Below are positions 33,980 to 46,730 of a DNA stretch of 64,000 nucleotides, piece after piece. The position numbers and the translations under genes are program-made. The DNA is taken from contig NW_025064922.1 of the NCBI RefSeq assembly GCF_019112545.1, forward strand, positions 41,050-105,049, read 5' to 3'. This stretch comes from Guyanagaster necrorhizus (taxonomy: Eukaryota; Basidiomycota; Agaricomycetes; Agaricales; Physalacriaceae). The notes beneath the pieces are model-generated. The model ran no database searches and was not told where the DNA came from. It saw only the letters and a program-made list of their open reading frames with translations. Positions within the stretch are counted from its first letter, which is position 1. Every line of letters starts with the position of its first letter.

Positions 33980-36660
33980 CTGGCTTTAGATATAGTTTAT
34001 TTTCTTGCAGGATTTCAAATATCTGTCTCATAGTCTCATGATGCTCTTTGAGCATTTTCAAGAAAATTATTATATCATCTGAATAAATGGTCACCTTTTT
34101 CTTCATGATGAGATCTCAGAATATATTGGTCATCTTAGTCTGAAAAGTCACAGGTGAAATTTATAAGCCCAAAGAATATAACCAATAGCTTGAACAACTC
34201 TTAGTTAGTTTAGAACACTGCCTTCTACTTGTCTCTCTCCTTAATCTGAATGTTGTTGTATCCTCAGCATATATCTAGCTTGGTGAAGTACTTTACACTG
34301 GATAACTTGTCTATAAGTTCAGAGATGAGCAGAAGCAGATAACAATTTTTGATCATTAGATCATTCAGTTTTTAGTAGTTCTTATGAGTCTCAACTTTCT
34401 GTCCTTCTTTTTAACAAAGAAAAATAGTGACACTATCAGTGACTTGGATATTTGGATTCTTTCACTGGAGAGATTTTCACTGAGCTCCTCCTATTCTATC
34501 TGCCTAAGTAGATTCACTTTGCAGCCCAGATTCATGTTGGCTCCAGGAACCAGCTTGATTGCATGATTTTATACCTTTCATAGTGGTAGTTCATTGAGGT
34601 TTTCTTTACTGAATACATCTGTGAAGTCCCTATAATGACTGGAGACTGTCTCTTTGAATGATTTTTTGAGTTTTTCTATATAGGTTTTAGCCACTAACTC
34701 ATTGGATGTAGTGCTCATTGCTTATATTTCTAGGGCAGACTAGAAGTCCACTATCAGGAGATGCTCTCTCTCATCTAGTTCTTTTCAGATAGACTCTTCA
34801 AAATGATTCTAGTCCAGATGCCCTTACTAAGCTTCCTACCTCCAGCAGAGAACTTTTTCCTGTCAGAGATAGTCCACATAGGTCTGCATTATTAGCTGCA
34901 GCAGCCCTATCCTTCAGAGATCTCAAAGTCCCTAGAGTATTTTTCCTGTAGTTCTTTCTCTTCAGTAATTGTCAGAAGAGAGAATATACCTTAGAGAACA
35001 TCACTTGCTCTATTCAGCTCTGTTTGTAAGCATTTGAGTGCTTGACTTTCTTATTGTCAAATGAGATTTCTATCTATTATTTTTATATATTGGTTTCTTA
35101 AATCTTAAGCAGCAAATATTTATTATAAATACCTACAAAAACTCATTTGATAGTGATAGATACAGTCTGAATGTGCTAAGTTAGTGTTGTCCACTCACAT
35201 ATATAAGAAAATATCAGTAGCCTGCTCATATATACATCAAGAGACTACTTGCTAAGACTCTTCTGGATTTTAGCTTCCTTTGTCTTGTCCAACTTCTAAT
35301 ATGCCTTCTTGGCAGCTTGCTCCTCCTGATACATCTTATCTAGCTTCAACCATTCTTCATCAGAGAACTTTATTTTATATATCTTGCATAGTGCTACTGC
35401 ATCACTTGTGAAGCACTTTTCCTCCTTTTTGAGAGTATTTACATCTATTGGCTGTCTCTGGCCTTTATATATTATACTGGTTAAGGTCTTTTTATCATCT
35501 CCTGCTGATGCAGATCTCTTCTGGAGTGATCCAGCTGTGTTCATCTTAGTACCTTCTGTGCCTATGGCATGGCTATTTCTCTCTGTGATATTGACATGAT
35601 CATTATAGTCTGTCTACAGGACTTAATGTTTTTATTTATTGTATATTGTCAGAATGTCATTGTTGCTCAATATGATCATGTTCTTGACATTGGTGTGGAT
35701 CATGGCTTCCACCTGTTTCAGCATTATAGATCTGTCCTCTAACTTCCTGATCTAATAGGTCAACTCCTCAACTTCTGAAAGAAAGCTTTTGTATCTCAGT
35801 GGATGGACTGTCTCAGCATCTTTCACTTGATTTAGCAGAGTTTCATCTTCACACTCTCCTTGAACTGGTCAGTCACTGCAGTCTTGAAGTCAAAGCATGA
35901 TAGGTATTACTATTATTCAGTGAATCAGTCATATAGATGAGACTCTTGATGATTCCATCAATTATGCATCTTGCTTTCAAATCATGAAGAGCAGAAAATA
36001 ATCCAATGTAGACTGAACCCACTAGTATTCATTATGAAGTAAATGCTGTAAACCTCAAAATAGGCTTTGCACTAGTTGAAAAAGTAGTTGATATCTATGC
36101 TTTTTCCTTGAATGTCATGAGAGATATAATGATGCTGTAAAGAATGTTCATAAATTCTCTTATGAGTGCCCACTCATTGTTGTGAAATGAGAACCATAGA
36201 GAGTTAATACTAAGAGAGTCTTCTCAACCACTAGAACCACTAGAATCACCAAAGCCATCAGGTCTATCAGATTCACTAGAGTTGTTATAGAGTTGATTGG
36301 GAGGTCTTTCATCACCTTGCAGATGATTGAAAATTCAGGTAAAAGTGTGAGAGTCTCTGTTAGAGTCATTGTCAGAGCTGTTAGACTCTGAGTTTGATCT
36401 ATTGTTATCATTTGAAGAGTAGAAAATTATAGGATCCTCTTAGTGTTGTCTATTTAGAGTTTTGATGAAAGGACTAGAGGAGTCAGGTCATTGGATAGAC
36501 TGGCATTGAGTAAAGTTAGAATGGTTGTACATTTCTCTGTAAGAGCAGAAGCCTCTAATGGACTCTAATCTAAATTGGTCTGAAAATACTCTAGAGAACA
36601 AGGCTGAGATGTTCTCTATAGAATATATCAGAGTCTGATAGAAGGATTGCTCTGTAGCAT
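33980..36660 (-). pseudogene. Gypsy gag and reverse transcriptase (H)
   Basis: Minus-strand remnants. Gag has an acidic Ser/Asn-rich start (36411-36160), a capsid-like FFNxCKAYFEVYSIYF segment near 36080, and a damaged zinc knuckle beginning KKEEKCF (about 35420-35400), followed by a KFSDEEWLKLDKMYQEEQ linker. The reverse transcriptase has IYSDDIIIFLK (about 34060), a variant of the YLDDILIF box, and ENKLYLKPEKC. Stops and shifts are frequent. The gag matches A1 better than E. Confidence 0.65.
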
Positions 36661-36732
36661 TTGATTCAGTGAAGATGGTTAATATAGTGAAAATGGAAAA
36701 TTTTTGACTTAAGCTTTTGAGTATGAATATAC

Positions 36733-37225
36733 TGTTAAGAATATGCCAATAGAAGAGAGGAGATTACATATAATAGAATTAGCAACATCATCTCTGAGAT
36801 GAAGCCCCAAGAACTTATAAATAGAGATCCACAGAGAGAGAGAGAGAGAAAGAGAGATGGATGGTCATCTAATGGAGTTGAAGATCCATAAGCAAGAGTA
36901 TTGAGTTGAGGGTCAAAGAGTCATTAGACTGAACTAAGTTGATATTTAAACTGAGATAGTACAAGATTTTCTACAGCTTATATACTAAGTAGCTAATCCA
37001 AGTTAGAGTCTGATAGATCTCAACAGATAATCTCTTCACTACTATTTCAGAGTTAGATTGGAAATAAGATAGTAAATAGAATATAGGTTAAAATGTAAAG
37101 TGAAATAGTAGTACACTATAGAATACAATAAATTTAGAGGAAAAGAAAAATGCTTAGTATTTTTTCATCACATGAAAACTATTAAGTTGTGTTGTGAATC
37201 AGAGGTCTGTAGCATATGCATGACA
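36733..37225 (-). repeat. 5' LTR of gypsy element H (L2 family)
   Basis: A 493-bp copy of the L2 LTR reading TGTTAAGAATATGCC on the plus strand and ending GCATGACA. A (GA)n tract (about 36832-36856) lies inside. Homologous to 2845-3344 and 56469-56996. Confidence 0.75.
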
Positions 37226-37960
37226 TTATAGGATTTCATTTCTATGGATATTATTGAACTATTGAACTATTTTCAGACTCCAATAGATTTACTGTCATTC
37301 TTATTGTCATTGATCATGCAAGTAAATAAGCTATATTTATTTCTACTCATAACACTATTAATTTTGAGGAACTGGCCTGGTTATTTACAATTTATATATT
37401 CTCTAAGCATAGTGCTCTCAGCCACTTAATCTCTAAATGCATCTCTCAATTCACATGTGCTCTTATCAAAGCCTTAGACATAGAGCTTCACTTCACTTTC
37501 AGATACCACCTAAAAGCTGACAGACAAACCAAATGAGTTAATCAGACTCTGGAACAGTATATCCATATCTACTGCTCTTATCAATAAAATGACTGAAATA
37601 CATTATTTCTCATTACAGTTTTCCTACAACAATGCTTCTAATGCTTCCACTGAAATATCTCTATTCTTTGCTAACAAAAACTATCACTCTAACATCATAG
37701 TCCATTCTGAGTATGATATTGCCTTCACATGAACCTGTTATTTTGCAGTCAATCTTAATGAAAAACACTGATCCCTACATGATGAAATCACTCAAGCTCA
37801 GTTTCAATACAAATTCTAAGCAGACAAGCAATAATCTCCTACTTCAGACTTCAAAGTAGGAGATAAGATGTATTTTAGTGCCAGCACATTAAGATCATAT
37901 GATCTACTGTAAAATTCTCTGAGAAATTCCTAAGACTATTTGAAATCATTGCTCAACCAG
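37226..37960 (+). pseudogene. Gypsy integrase, first part (element C)
   Basis: Plus-strand integrase of a Tf2-like chromovirus. The core starts with a degraded version of DSNGFTxILVxxDxASKxAIF (about 37260-37340). The post-catalytic part has FQYKF and the VGDKMYF motif (about 37855-37880). It is cut on the left by the LTR of H and on the right by element B. The frame continues beyond B at 46112. In-frame stops occur. Confidence 0.75.
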
Positions 37961-38419
37961 TGTTAGATCTAAGCTGCATGTGATTGTAAACATGTGATAA
38001 ACTGTTGTCACTTCATACTTTGAGTGAAACAGCAGAGTCCACTTGATGTGAATACTGATCAGGATGTGACAAGACCTTAGGATTGGCTTGAGTGTAGAAT
38101 AGTGTGAATGTAAACTTTAGCTCAAAGCTGAGTTATACCAGCAAGAGCTGTCCTACTTATATACAACTGTTCAATGTCACTATAAATACTACTACTAATT
38201 GTGTCCTCTGTGATTACTATGCTTGTTATTCTTGAGCATTGCTACCATCTACAATAGTGTCATTGTATGTCATTGAGCAGTATTGTTGTGTTGAAAGACA
38301 ATGACTGACTGGGATTGTTATGCTGACTAATCCAGTCTCATGGTCCTAAGTGCTGATATAGATGCTCTGACTAAGCATAAACAGGGGTTAATAACAGAAA
38401 AAAGTGAAAAATCATAACA
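37961..38419 (-). repeat. 3' LTR of gypsy element B
   Basis: 459 bp, TGTTAGATCT to ATAACA on the plus strand. The polypurine tract (GGTCTTAAGGAGGAAG on the minus strand) borders it at 38420-38440. Confidence 0.92.
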
Positions 38420-38459
38420 TTACTTCCTCCTTAAGACCATCATTCTGATAGCTTAATTT

Positions 38460-39720
38460 AGGAATAACTTATATTCTTATATGACATCTGCAGTGTCCAT
38501 TTGTTTTTTGTTGACCCACTGGTTGGATTCTGGGCTATAGCCTTTCCAGCTGACAAGATAGTCAACTGTTGTGGTCAATCTCCCACTGTGAGCTTTGATT
38601 TTGCATAGTTTATAATTTAATATTTAGTTAATTTCATAGTGCTCTTTATCATCAATGAGATCAGAGTAGAGAGGTGGTGGCTGTTCTTGATTCAGAAAGG
38701 CAGGTGCAATGAATGGGATAAGAAGAGACTCATTGAAGATGTCATGGATACACCAATGGAAAGAGAGGTGAAGCTTATAGACTGATGCTCCAATCTTTGC
38801 AATGACTAGGAAAGATTCTATTTGTTTATTATCTAGCTTTCACTTGGGTCGAGAGAGATGAAGGTTGGTAGTATTCAACCATACTTTGTCATTGATATTG
38901 AAGGTATGGGCAGAGCAGCAATGCTTGTCATATTGCACTTTCATTATAGCAGTAACACATTAAAGGGCTGTTCATATTTCATTGTGAATATTCATTATTG
39001 TCACAGCAAAGTCAATAAAAGTAGGTGTTATGGTATGGACATGAGTAGTTTGAGTGATGTGAGAATGTCAGCTGTTGTTTACAAAGAATGGAGTCTTGCT
39101 GATTGCTGAATGAATCTGATTGTTGTGTTGGAAAGCTGCAAGAACCAGCCATTCCATCTAATTATCTTGCTGATAATTAATGAAGAGTCAAAGGTATTTT
39201 TCAATCTCTTAGTTAATCTGTTCTGTCTGGCCATTAGTTTGTGGATGATATATGGTGGAGGCATTGCAGTGAATATTTAGTAGGCAGTAGAGATTGTCAA
39301 GGAATTTTGAGATAAAATATAGTCCTTGATCTAAGATAACCACCTGTGGCATTCTATATTTGGTGTATATCTCATCATGTAAGATCTTTGTCCATCTTTC
39401 TGATGTTAACTCTATTGAGCATGTGATAGAAATGATTGTTTTGGAAAATCAATTAATAATAATGAGTAGAGCATTATAGCTATTGTATTCTGGCAGATCT
39501 GTGATCATATTTACTGTTATGTGGGTTTATGGTGCAGTAAGGACCTCATTTAGATGGAGAGAGGTGGCTTGTAGTCAGGTGGAGAATTTGCCTTGTTGGC
39601 AAGTCTCACATCCTTTGACATACCATTCAACATCTTACCTCAGCTTCAGCCACTAATACTCTTAGAGAACCAATTTCTTTGTTTTTGCTATTTCTGAATG
39701 TCCTGCTATTGTATGATCAT
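38460..39720 (-). pseudogene. Gypsy integrase and chromodomain (B)
   Basis: Minus-strand integrase. The zinc part reads CETCQQGKFST near 39600. The core begins near 39530-39440 with a degenerate DLPEYNSYN and ends with a YHPQTNGQT-like string near 39230. The conserved QLSNTTIRFIQQSARLHSL stretch lies at 39137-39079. The chromodomain (about 38600-38500) has a degraded YLVSWKGYSPESN. Stops are frequent, and no full domain is open. Confidence 0.75.
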
Positions 39721-40139
39721 GACATGTGGTGATGATTTTACTATGCAATCCCTGATTCTGAGAAATATAGATGCATTCATTGTATCAGATCATCTCTTCC
39801 TCCTTTGTCATCCCTCATTCATGATTAAGAGATGGAGCCATGTGTTGGTCCCACTTGCTAGTGTCTCTGGTCATGCTTTTGATCTGTTTATGGATTTCTT
39901 CCTCTGTGGGCATAATCATTGCATAGAAATGCTCTGGTCTCAGTAGTGTGACTCTCTCATTGTCACTCTCTCTCTGATCATGGTCTGTGTATTGACTAAA
40001 GAAGTCAGCTTTTTTGTTGGCAACACTGGCTTTATGATGTAGTGTATATTCATATTGACTAAGCTCAGTTACCCATTGGGCTTGTTATCAGTTCAGCTTC
40101 TGTAGCTGTATGAAATACTAGAGATTTTAGTGATCTGTC

Positions 40140-41900
40140 CAGATCTCAAATGATTGGGCAGCTCCAATTAGATAGTGTCACTATTTCTCTAAGGCAAGCA
40201 TTATAGTGACTAGCTCTTTGTTATATATTTCATAGTTCTGCTTTATTATTGTGAGGGCTTTTGACAGAAAGGCCACTAGACACCATTTTTCTTTTTGCTC
40301 TTGCAAGAGCACTGCTCTAATGGCTCCTTCACTTGAGTCAGCTTCCATGCAGAATTTCCTTTCTTGGATCAGAATGATGAGAATGACATCTTCAGTGAGT
40401 CATTTCTTGAGTTTATCAAAGACCACTTGTTGGATTCTCCTCTAAGCCCAGAGAGAATTGCCAGTTAACTGTGTCATTCATCAGATGATTTTGCTATAGT
40501 CTCAGATAAACCAGTGGTAGAAGTTAGTGAACCTCAGAAATGATTGAAGTTCTTTCTTTTTTACTGGCTCTGGCCATTTGACTATACTCATGATCTTGAT
40601 CAGATCCATCCAAATGCTTCCTTCACTAATGATCATCCTGAGGTACTCTATTTCCATCACTTAAAATTCGCATTTTTCTACTTTGAGAAAGAGTTTATGT
40701 CTCTTTATCAGGCTGAGTACCTATCAGACAGGTCATCTATACTCAGCATGGTCCTTGGACATGATAAGTATGTTATCCAGATAGATAGTGATCTTTCCAG
40801 TGACAATGAGATCTCTAAATATATCATTCATCATCCATTGGAAAGTCACAGAAGAGTTTATTAGTCCAAAAAATATGATGGTGGGCTCAAAGAGTCTCTG
40901 ATTGGTTTTAAAGGCTGCCTTCCACTTATTCTCCTTCTTAATACACACATAGTTATATCCCCATCAGACATCAAGTTTGGTATAGTACTTGGTGCTCTGG
41001 AGCTTATCCATTAACTCCAAGATGAGGGAGAGTGGATATCAGTTCTTAATTATCATCTCATTGAGCCTCTGGTAATCTTGGACTGGCCTGAGCTTTCCAT
41101 CCTTCTTTTAACAAAGAAAAATAGAGATGCTATTGGTGATTTTGATAGCTGTATTTATCCACTAAAAAGGTTTTTCTCTAGGAACTTGTCAAGCTCCTGC
41201 TGCTCATGATGGCCAAGCAGATATGTCTTGCAATCAAGATTGGCATTAGTATTAGGGATCAACTCAATTGCATGATCCCAAGGCTTGAGCTCTAGTAGCT
41301 TGTCAAAGCTTTCCTTTTTGAATAAATTCTAGTAGTCTTGAGCTCACTCTGGTACTAACTCCTCAAATGTCTTTTTCTCTTTTAGTGCACATGCTCTGGC
41401 AGCCAAGTCATTAGCATGATGCATAGCATACAGATGTATGGCTAACTGAAAGTCAACAGCAAGGATAGTTTCTCTATCCTCCATCTCCTCATCCCACTGG
41501 TCCTCCAGATCCTTGTCAGATAGTTCAAATGAGATTTTCCAGCACTTGCAGCATGCAAATATGATTTAGCTGGTTTTCCAATTGACAAGTAAATTATAGT
41601 GAATCAGCCAGTTATGCCCTAGGAATATTTTCTTGGTTTCTAAGTCAGTGATGGCCAGGTTGATCCATTCAGAGTGATCACCAACAGTTAGCCTGAGTTT
41701 GACAAACTCCATAATTGAGCCAGCTTGATTTTTAGTGCTGTCTGCATTATACATGGAGATTGGAGCTACCATAGCTCAGATGGGAAGATGGTGTTTGTCA
41801 ATGAAGGCTTAGTTTATCAAACTACCAGTGCATCTACTGTCAATTAGAGCAGTGACTGAGTGGGTGGTTCAGTCAGTGAGGGTCTTGATCTGAGTCTTAG
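40140..41900 (-). pseudogene. Gypsy protease, reverse transcriptase, RNase H (B)
   Basis: Protease (41772-41566): YNADSTKNQAGS and FLGHNWLIHYN. Reverse transcriptase (about 41400-40730): the fingers part has KENKWKAAFKTNQRLF and the catalytic box reads IYLDNILIMS (40780), so the second Asp of YLDD has become Asn. RNase H (about 40430-40140) contains a degraded ADSSEGAIRAVL and EIYNKELVTIMLAL. Minus strand, with stops in each domain. Confidence 0.85.
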
Positions 41901-42099
41901 TGGTCAGATCTTATTCCAGAGTCTTAGTGTGTTAGATGTATCACTATGGTCAGCAAATTTCATCAAGCCACTCTAGAGCCTGACACTATTCTGTCTTCTT
42001 CATCTCTTTAATCATCTCATCTATGATCTCCTCAGCTCAAGTTCTATATACTCAGTTTCTGAGTATTGTCTTTGCAGCTTCTTTTGTTAGTGCTTCTCT

Positions 42100-45000
42100 G
42101 ATAGCTCTCCAAGTCCACTCTGTGTTGAATGGCTTGAGCCACTGGGCAGAGGTCTCTCCCTCTGTTTGGCCTGCAGGTGTTTGAGTTTGGGTTTTGGATA
42201 ATTTATCAGCAGAGCATATAATAGTTGAATCAAGTATATTTGAATGTATAATTTAGATATATGGATACCTACAGAGAAACTATTAGTCTATCTTATAGCT
42301 ATGTCAATCATCCTGCTAAGTTCTTTAGCTGATCCAGTAAAATTGCTCACTGGTTGGCCTCATCTTTTATCTCTTCAACTTTTATATCTGGCCTAAGTTC
42401 TTTGACTTTTTTTTGTAGTTCACCCAATCTGCACTCAGATATCTTTGTATGTCCTCTTCTTCTTTGGGCAATTCTTTGTCATGTAATCCTTCTGACCACA
42501 ATTGAAACATTTCTCTTCTTTCTTCATCTGATTGATATCCATTGGTTTACTGGTTCCAGTATAAGTCATACTGATCTCAGTTTTCTGTGTGGTGTAGGAG
42601 AGTATCAAAGAACTAGGCTTGAAAGAAGTGCTAGTCTTCTTCTTGGGCTGGAGACTGATATTTACCATCTTCTGTTGAAGATGCTCCTTGTTCATTTCAG
42701 TAATCTGATCCTTCCACATGTTATACCCTTTTAGAATGTTAGTGCCAATATTGAAAATTATTTTAAAATAGGATGAGGGGATGCTAAGTTTGAGATACTC
42801 AACCATTCTTCCATCATCATTGGTGCTTTTCTGTATGCTGGCTAATGTCTCTAGTCTTTTGAGCTTATCAAAGTATTTGCTGGCAACTTTGTTGGTGGCT
42901 ATTTGCAACTCCTTCATCTTGTTTTTGTGCACCTCATGAATAGCTGGATCAATGAACTTGTTGTGCATCATCTGTTTAAAGATGAGCCAGAACAGAAAGT
43001 AATGATGCTGCTGAGTAGAAGAGTAGAATATGAGGGAGATGAGGGTCTACCAGCATTTAGCTTTGCTCTCAAAGTAAGAGGCTATGAAGGCCACCTTATT
43101 CATATCAGTCCTGAGGTAGATAATATATATCTTAAAGTACTGTTCACAGTCAATCAAGAATCAATCAATGTCATCAGATACTCCTTTGAAAGAGTGCAGA
43201 GTGCAGAGTAGGTCAGGTTTACACTGTAGGATAGTGGTGTTTTGCAGTAGGGCACTCATTGGATTTGGGTACTCATTGAATGGCAGGCAGTGTCATTTGG
43301 TTGAAGGTCCAGAGAAGGAATAGAGAGAGTTGTTGGTGATGACAGAACTCTCTTGCAGGATGGCTTCCTTTTAGACTATCACTTCATTCTTGATAGTGAA
43401 CTCAAGATAGACCACCTCAGGATCATCTCTGACTGATTCCTTTTCAGTCTCACTTCCCTCAGCTTTATCAGGTGGCAGCTGTCCACTAAGTAACTAGCTT
43501 CCTTTGCCAGTCCATGAATTCCTAGGGTTGGTGGTCTGAGTTGCAGGCCAGGGTCATAGCCAAAAAAGTCAAGTTGCCAATATCTAGACTGAAGGTGTGA
43601 AGTATGAATATCAGCTTCAGCCTGATCAGATCAATAGGGCTATATAGACAGCTCACTTTGGTGCTATAGATAACATCTATAGTATTGGCTGTATGTTAAA
43701 CTTTGACTGATATAGTGATAGATTATCAAGCTGGTCTTCTGGGTGTCTTTGGTTGTAGACTAAGATAGCATACTTGGTTATGGAATACTATAAAATACCC
43801 TGTCATTCAGATGGTTCTGCATTAATATACAATTGCTCCATCTGCAACACCAACTATTTAGCATCACATCATAAAAATGTTACTCCTTCTTTGTATAAAT
43901 TCTGATATTCACTCTTTCTGACCCTTTGTATTTTTTGCTCTAGCATTCTTTTTTCAATGTCTCCCTTTGCATACTTCATGAAGTCCTTGAGTCTATAGGG
44001 GCCTTCACTGCTCTCAGTCTCACCCTTGTCATATTTGACCTCACTGCTGCTCTCATTCTTGCTCTTGAGAAGAGAAGCAATGAGCTGGTCAAAGATGCTC
44101 TCCTTGCATAGTCAAAGTGTTGCTAAAGAGCTGGTCAGACTGAAAGCTAGACTCAGCATCAGAGCCTCTGGAGATGGAAGTGGCAGAAAGGTGTGCTCAG
44201 GGACTGGCTCTAATCTCAATATCATATCAGTTGCCACCATGTGCTTGTGCTGCCACCAAGTCCTTACTATAGACTCTGAAGTTTTCATAGAAATTTGGGT
44301 TAAGGAATTGTCTAGTGACTTGACTTCTGAGAAATTGCCAGAGAGCATGGTTGGAGATGTGAGCATTGAGAGATACTCATAGCCTGTAGATATTGAGAAT
44401 GGACTCAGCATCCAAGTGGATAGTGTCAGGGCTGAGAGTATGTCAGGAAGAGGAATATTAGAGAGTCTCAGAGCTGCCAGGTCAGAGAGTGGAGACATCA
44501 TCCTTTTAGGAAGGGAGAGTGTTATCTCTTCTTGTGGCTTTACTGAGAGTGACAGAACTGTAGAGTCTTGCCCATGGGTCAAGAGAGGTACTAGGCTCTC
44601 AGAATGGGGATCTGGAAAGTTCAGAGTAGAGTCTATACCAGCCTGGGGAGACACTCTCCAGGCAGGCAGCTTTAGCCTCTTACTATTGCTGGTATTGTCA
44701 TCTGTCTTCTTCTTCTTCTTCATGCTCTTGCTAAGTCTGTGCCCTAGCATGCTCCACAAGCTCTTCTTGAGCTTGCTCAGAATCTGCTCAGACTTGCTCT
44801 TCTCTTTGTTGCTGCTGCTGCTATACTGCTGCATCATAGTTAAATGGGACTCAAAGGTCCCAGTCTGGGAATATCCTATAGATAATCCTATCTCAGGCTG
44901 CTAGTCCTTGCTTTTGAGCATTGCCATTATTGCCAGGCATCTGGCCCTCCCCATGGTCACTGTGATTGAAGTAGACTGAGGGAGTGGGACTTCTGATCAG

Positions 45001-45640
45001 AGTTGCATAAAGCAAGTTGTGTCCTGAGTGCAGCAAAACACTTCAGGATCTTGAAGCCACTCTAGAGGCATCAAGAGAGTTTCAAGCATGATCTCTAATC
45101 TCAGCCTTCCTTAGGGCAGTGGAAGGGTTGGAGGATAAGGAGTTGTCAAAAAAGTCTATGGAGAGGTTCTCATCCTCATAATTAGAGATGGGGGGCAGGA
45201 TCCATAGGTTCTGGAATCCTGTAAGATGAGAGTTTTAGTTTCTGCTGTCTGGTCAAGAGGGTCAGAGAGAGTATCAGTGTTCCTCTGTTTCTTAAATGTT
45301 TCTCAAATGCAAGCCACTGGGCCCAGCTTCAAGTAGAGGTCATTCTGTGGGCTGGTAGAAGAGTCTGGTGGAGGCAGAGATATCATAGAGTGGTAAGTCA
45401 GGGGTTACATTTCTGAAGATTCAACAGATATGCTGAAACTCCTAATAGTGTCTAACTGCCCAAACTGTGATTGATTAGCATCCTCAGCACAGCTGAATGA
45501 TCACCAATAATCCTAACAATGTTCCAATAATAGAGGTGAGAAGTTCAAAGAACTCATGATCAAAGTTGAGAGATTCAGAGTTGATAGATAGCATTCAGTT
45601 TCTTCCATGCTGTTATGCATGAAGAAAGAGAAGCTAGAAG
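42100..45640 (-). pseudogene. Gypsy gag with long Ser-rich leader (B)
   Basis: Minus-strand gag. The C-terminal piece (42971-42435, 178 codons open) has helices with YFDKLKRLETLA and the knuckle CFNCGQKDYMTKNC. The capsid-like part lies about 43430-42980. A Ser/Leu/Pro-rich leader precedes it, with its longest open piece at 44837-44112 (241 codons), which starts with a Lys-rich segment, KSMKKKKK. The leader matches those of D and F in composition and position, with a shared YEYLSM motif in B and D. Confidence 0.75.
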
Positions 45641-45652
45641 CTTCAAGCTAAT

Positions 45653-46111
45653 TGTTAGACTCAAGCTGCATGTGATTGTAAACACATAATAAACTGTTGT
45701 CACTTCATACTTTGAGTGAAACAGCAGAGTCCACTTGATGTGAATACTGATCAGGATATGACAAGGCCTTAGGATTGGCTTGAGTGTGAAATGGTGTAAA
45801 TGTAAACTTTAGCTCAAAGCTGAGTTATACTAGCAAGAGCTGTTCTACTTATATATAACTGTCCAATCTTGCTATAAATACTACTACTAATTGTGTCTTC
45901 TGTAGTTACTATGCTTATTATTCTTGAGTATTGCTATCATCTATAATAGTGTTATTGGGCATTATTGGGCAGTATTGTTGCATCAAAAGACAATGACCGA
46001 CTGGGATTGTTATGCTGACTAATCCAGTCTCATAGTCCTAAGCACTGATATAGATGCTTTGACTAAATATAAATAGAGGTTAATGATAGAGAAAAATGAA
46101 AAATCATAACA
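45653..46111 (-). repeat. 5' LTR of gypsy element B
   Basis: 459 bp, TGTTAGACTC to ATAACA on the plus strand. The sequence just inside it reads ATTAGCTTGAAGCTTCTAG on the minus strand and is shared with D and F, so it is the likely primer site. Confidence 0.92.
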
Positions 46112-46725
46112 ACCAGGCTCTCATTCTTTCACACTCAAACTCCTATCAGATCTCTGCACTATCCACCTAGTATTCCACATCTTCCAACTCAAATTAGTAA
46201 AAACCAACACCATTTCTAACTGCATTCAATTCTCTCCATCTCTAGTTGAGGTTGAAGTTGAAAAGTACTTTAAAATAGCTCAGATTCTTGACTCTAAACT
46301 TGACTGATAATTCTGATGCTCTCTTCTCTACAAGGTTCAATGGCTAAATCATGAAGGTACTAATGAGAAACTTGGTTGGTTACTCACTACTGAATTCTCC
46401 ATGGATAAATTCATCAATGATTTTCACCAGCACTATTTTAACAAATCTGGATCATTGGCCAAGGTCATCATCTGTAAGATCTCTCTTCACTCCTCTCCTT
46501 CCACTTAATTTATCAGTGTTCTAATGGGTTTGGCTTGTTCAATTTCAAATTAAATCTACAAGTTCTATTGCAAATTCACTTCTCTAATTAAGATCAAACC
46601 TGCTGCATATATGTTTTCTAGTTTCAAGCCAAGTTCTTTCCTCACTCTCAGTCATATTAGTTCAAAGTCAAGAAAATAGAGCCCTTCAGACTCTGGACAC
46701 TACACATTTTCAAGAAATTTTATAG
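46112..46725 (+). pseudogene. Gypsy integrase C-terminus and chromodomain (element C, second part)
   Basis: Continues the integrase interrupted by B: GSHSFTLKLLSDL, then IHLVFHIFQLKLVK, aligning with SSSHSFMLRLPPDL and HPVFYMSQLKSVK of E. The chromodomain follows at about 46290-46460, with FKIAQILDSKLD, VQWLNHEGT and FINDFHQHY. The frame ends around 46500-46720 next to the convergent antisense ORF. Stops present. Confidence 0.8.
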
Positions 46726-46730
46726 GATGA

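Larger units (their letters stand above)
33595..37225 (-). mobile_element. Ty3/gypsy element H (L2 family), 3'-truncated
   Basis: Minus-strand element with 5' LTR at 36733-37225, gag (about 36660-35290) and reverse transcriptase (about 34560-33980). It is cut near 33950, and the copia element lies beyond 33595. RNase H, integrase and 3' LTR are missing. The 5' LTR edge interrupts the integrase of element C, so H inserted into C. Confidence 0.7.
37961..46111 (-). mobile_element. Ty3/gypsy element B (family I), complete but mutated
   Basis: 8151 bp with two 459-bp LTRs (37961-38419 and 45653-46111) and a perfect five-base target duplication ACCAG (37956-37960 and 46112-46116). Internal order on the minus strand is primer site, gag with long leader, protease, reverse transcriptase, RNase H, integrase, chromodomain and polypurine tract. 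It inserted into the integrase of element C. The LTRs of B are close to each other in sequence, yet the coding frames are riddled with stops. Confidence 0.92.

Noticed and set aside
36832..36856. (GA)n tract as a regulatory element.
   Set aside because: It is a simple repeat within one LTR copy and absent from the other two.
40544..40864. Plus-strand frame of 106 codons.
   Set aside because: It is the antisense shadow of the reverse transcriptase of element B.
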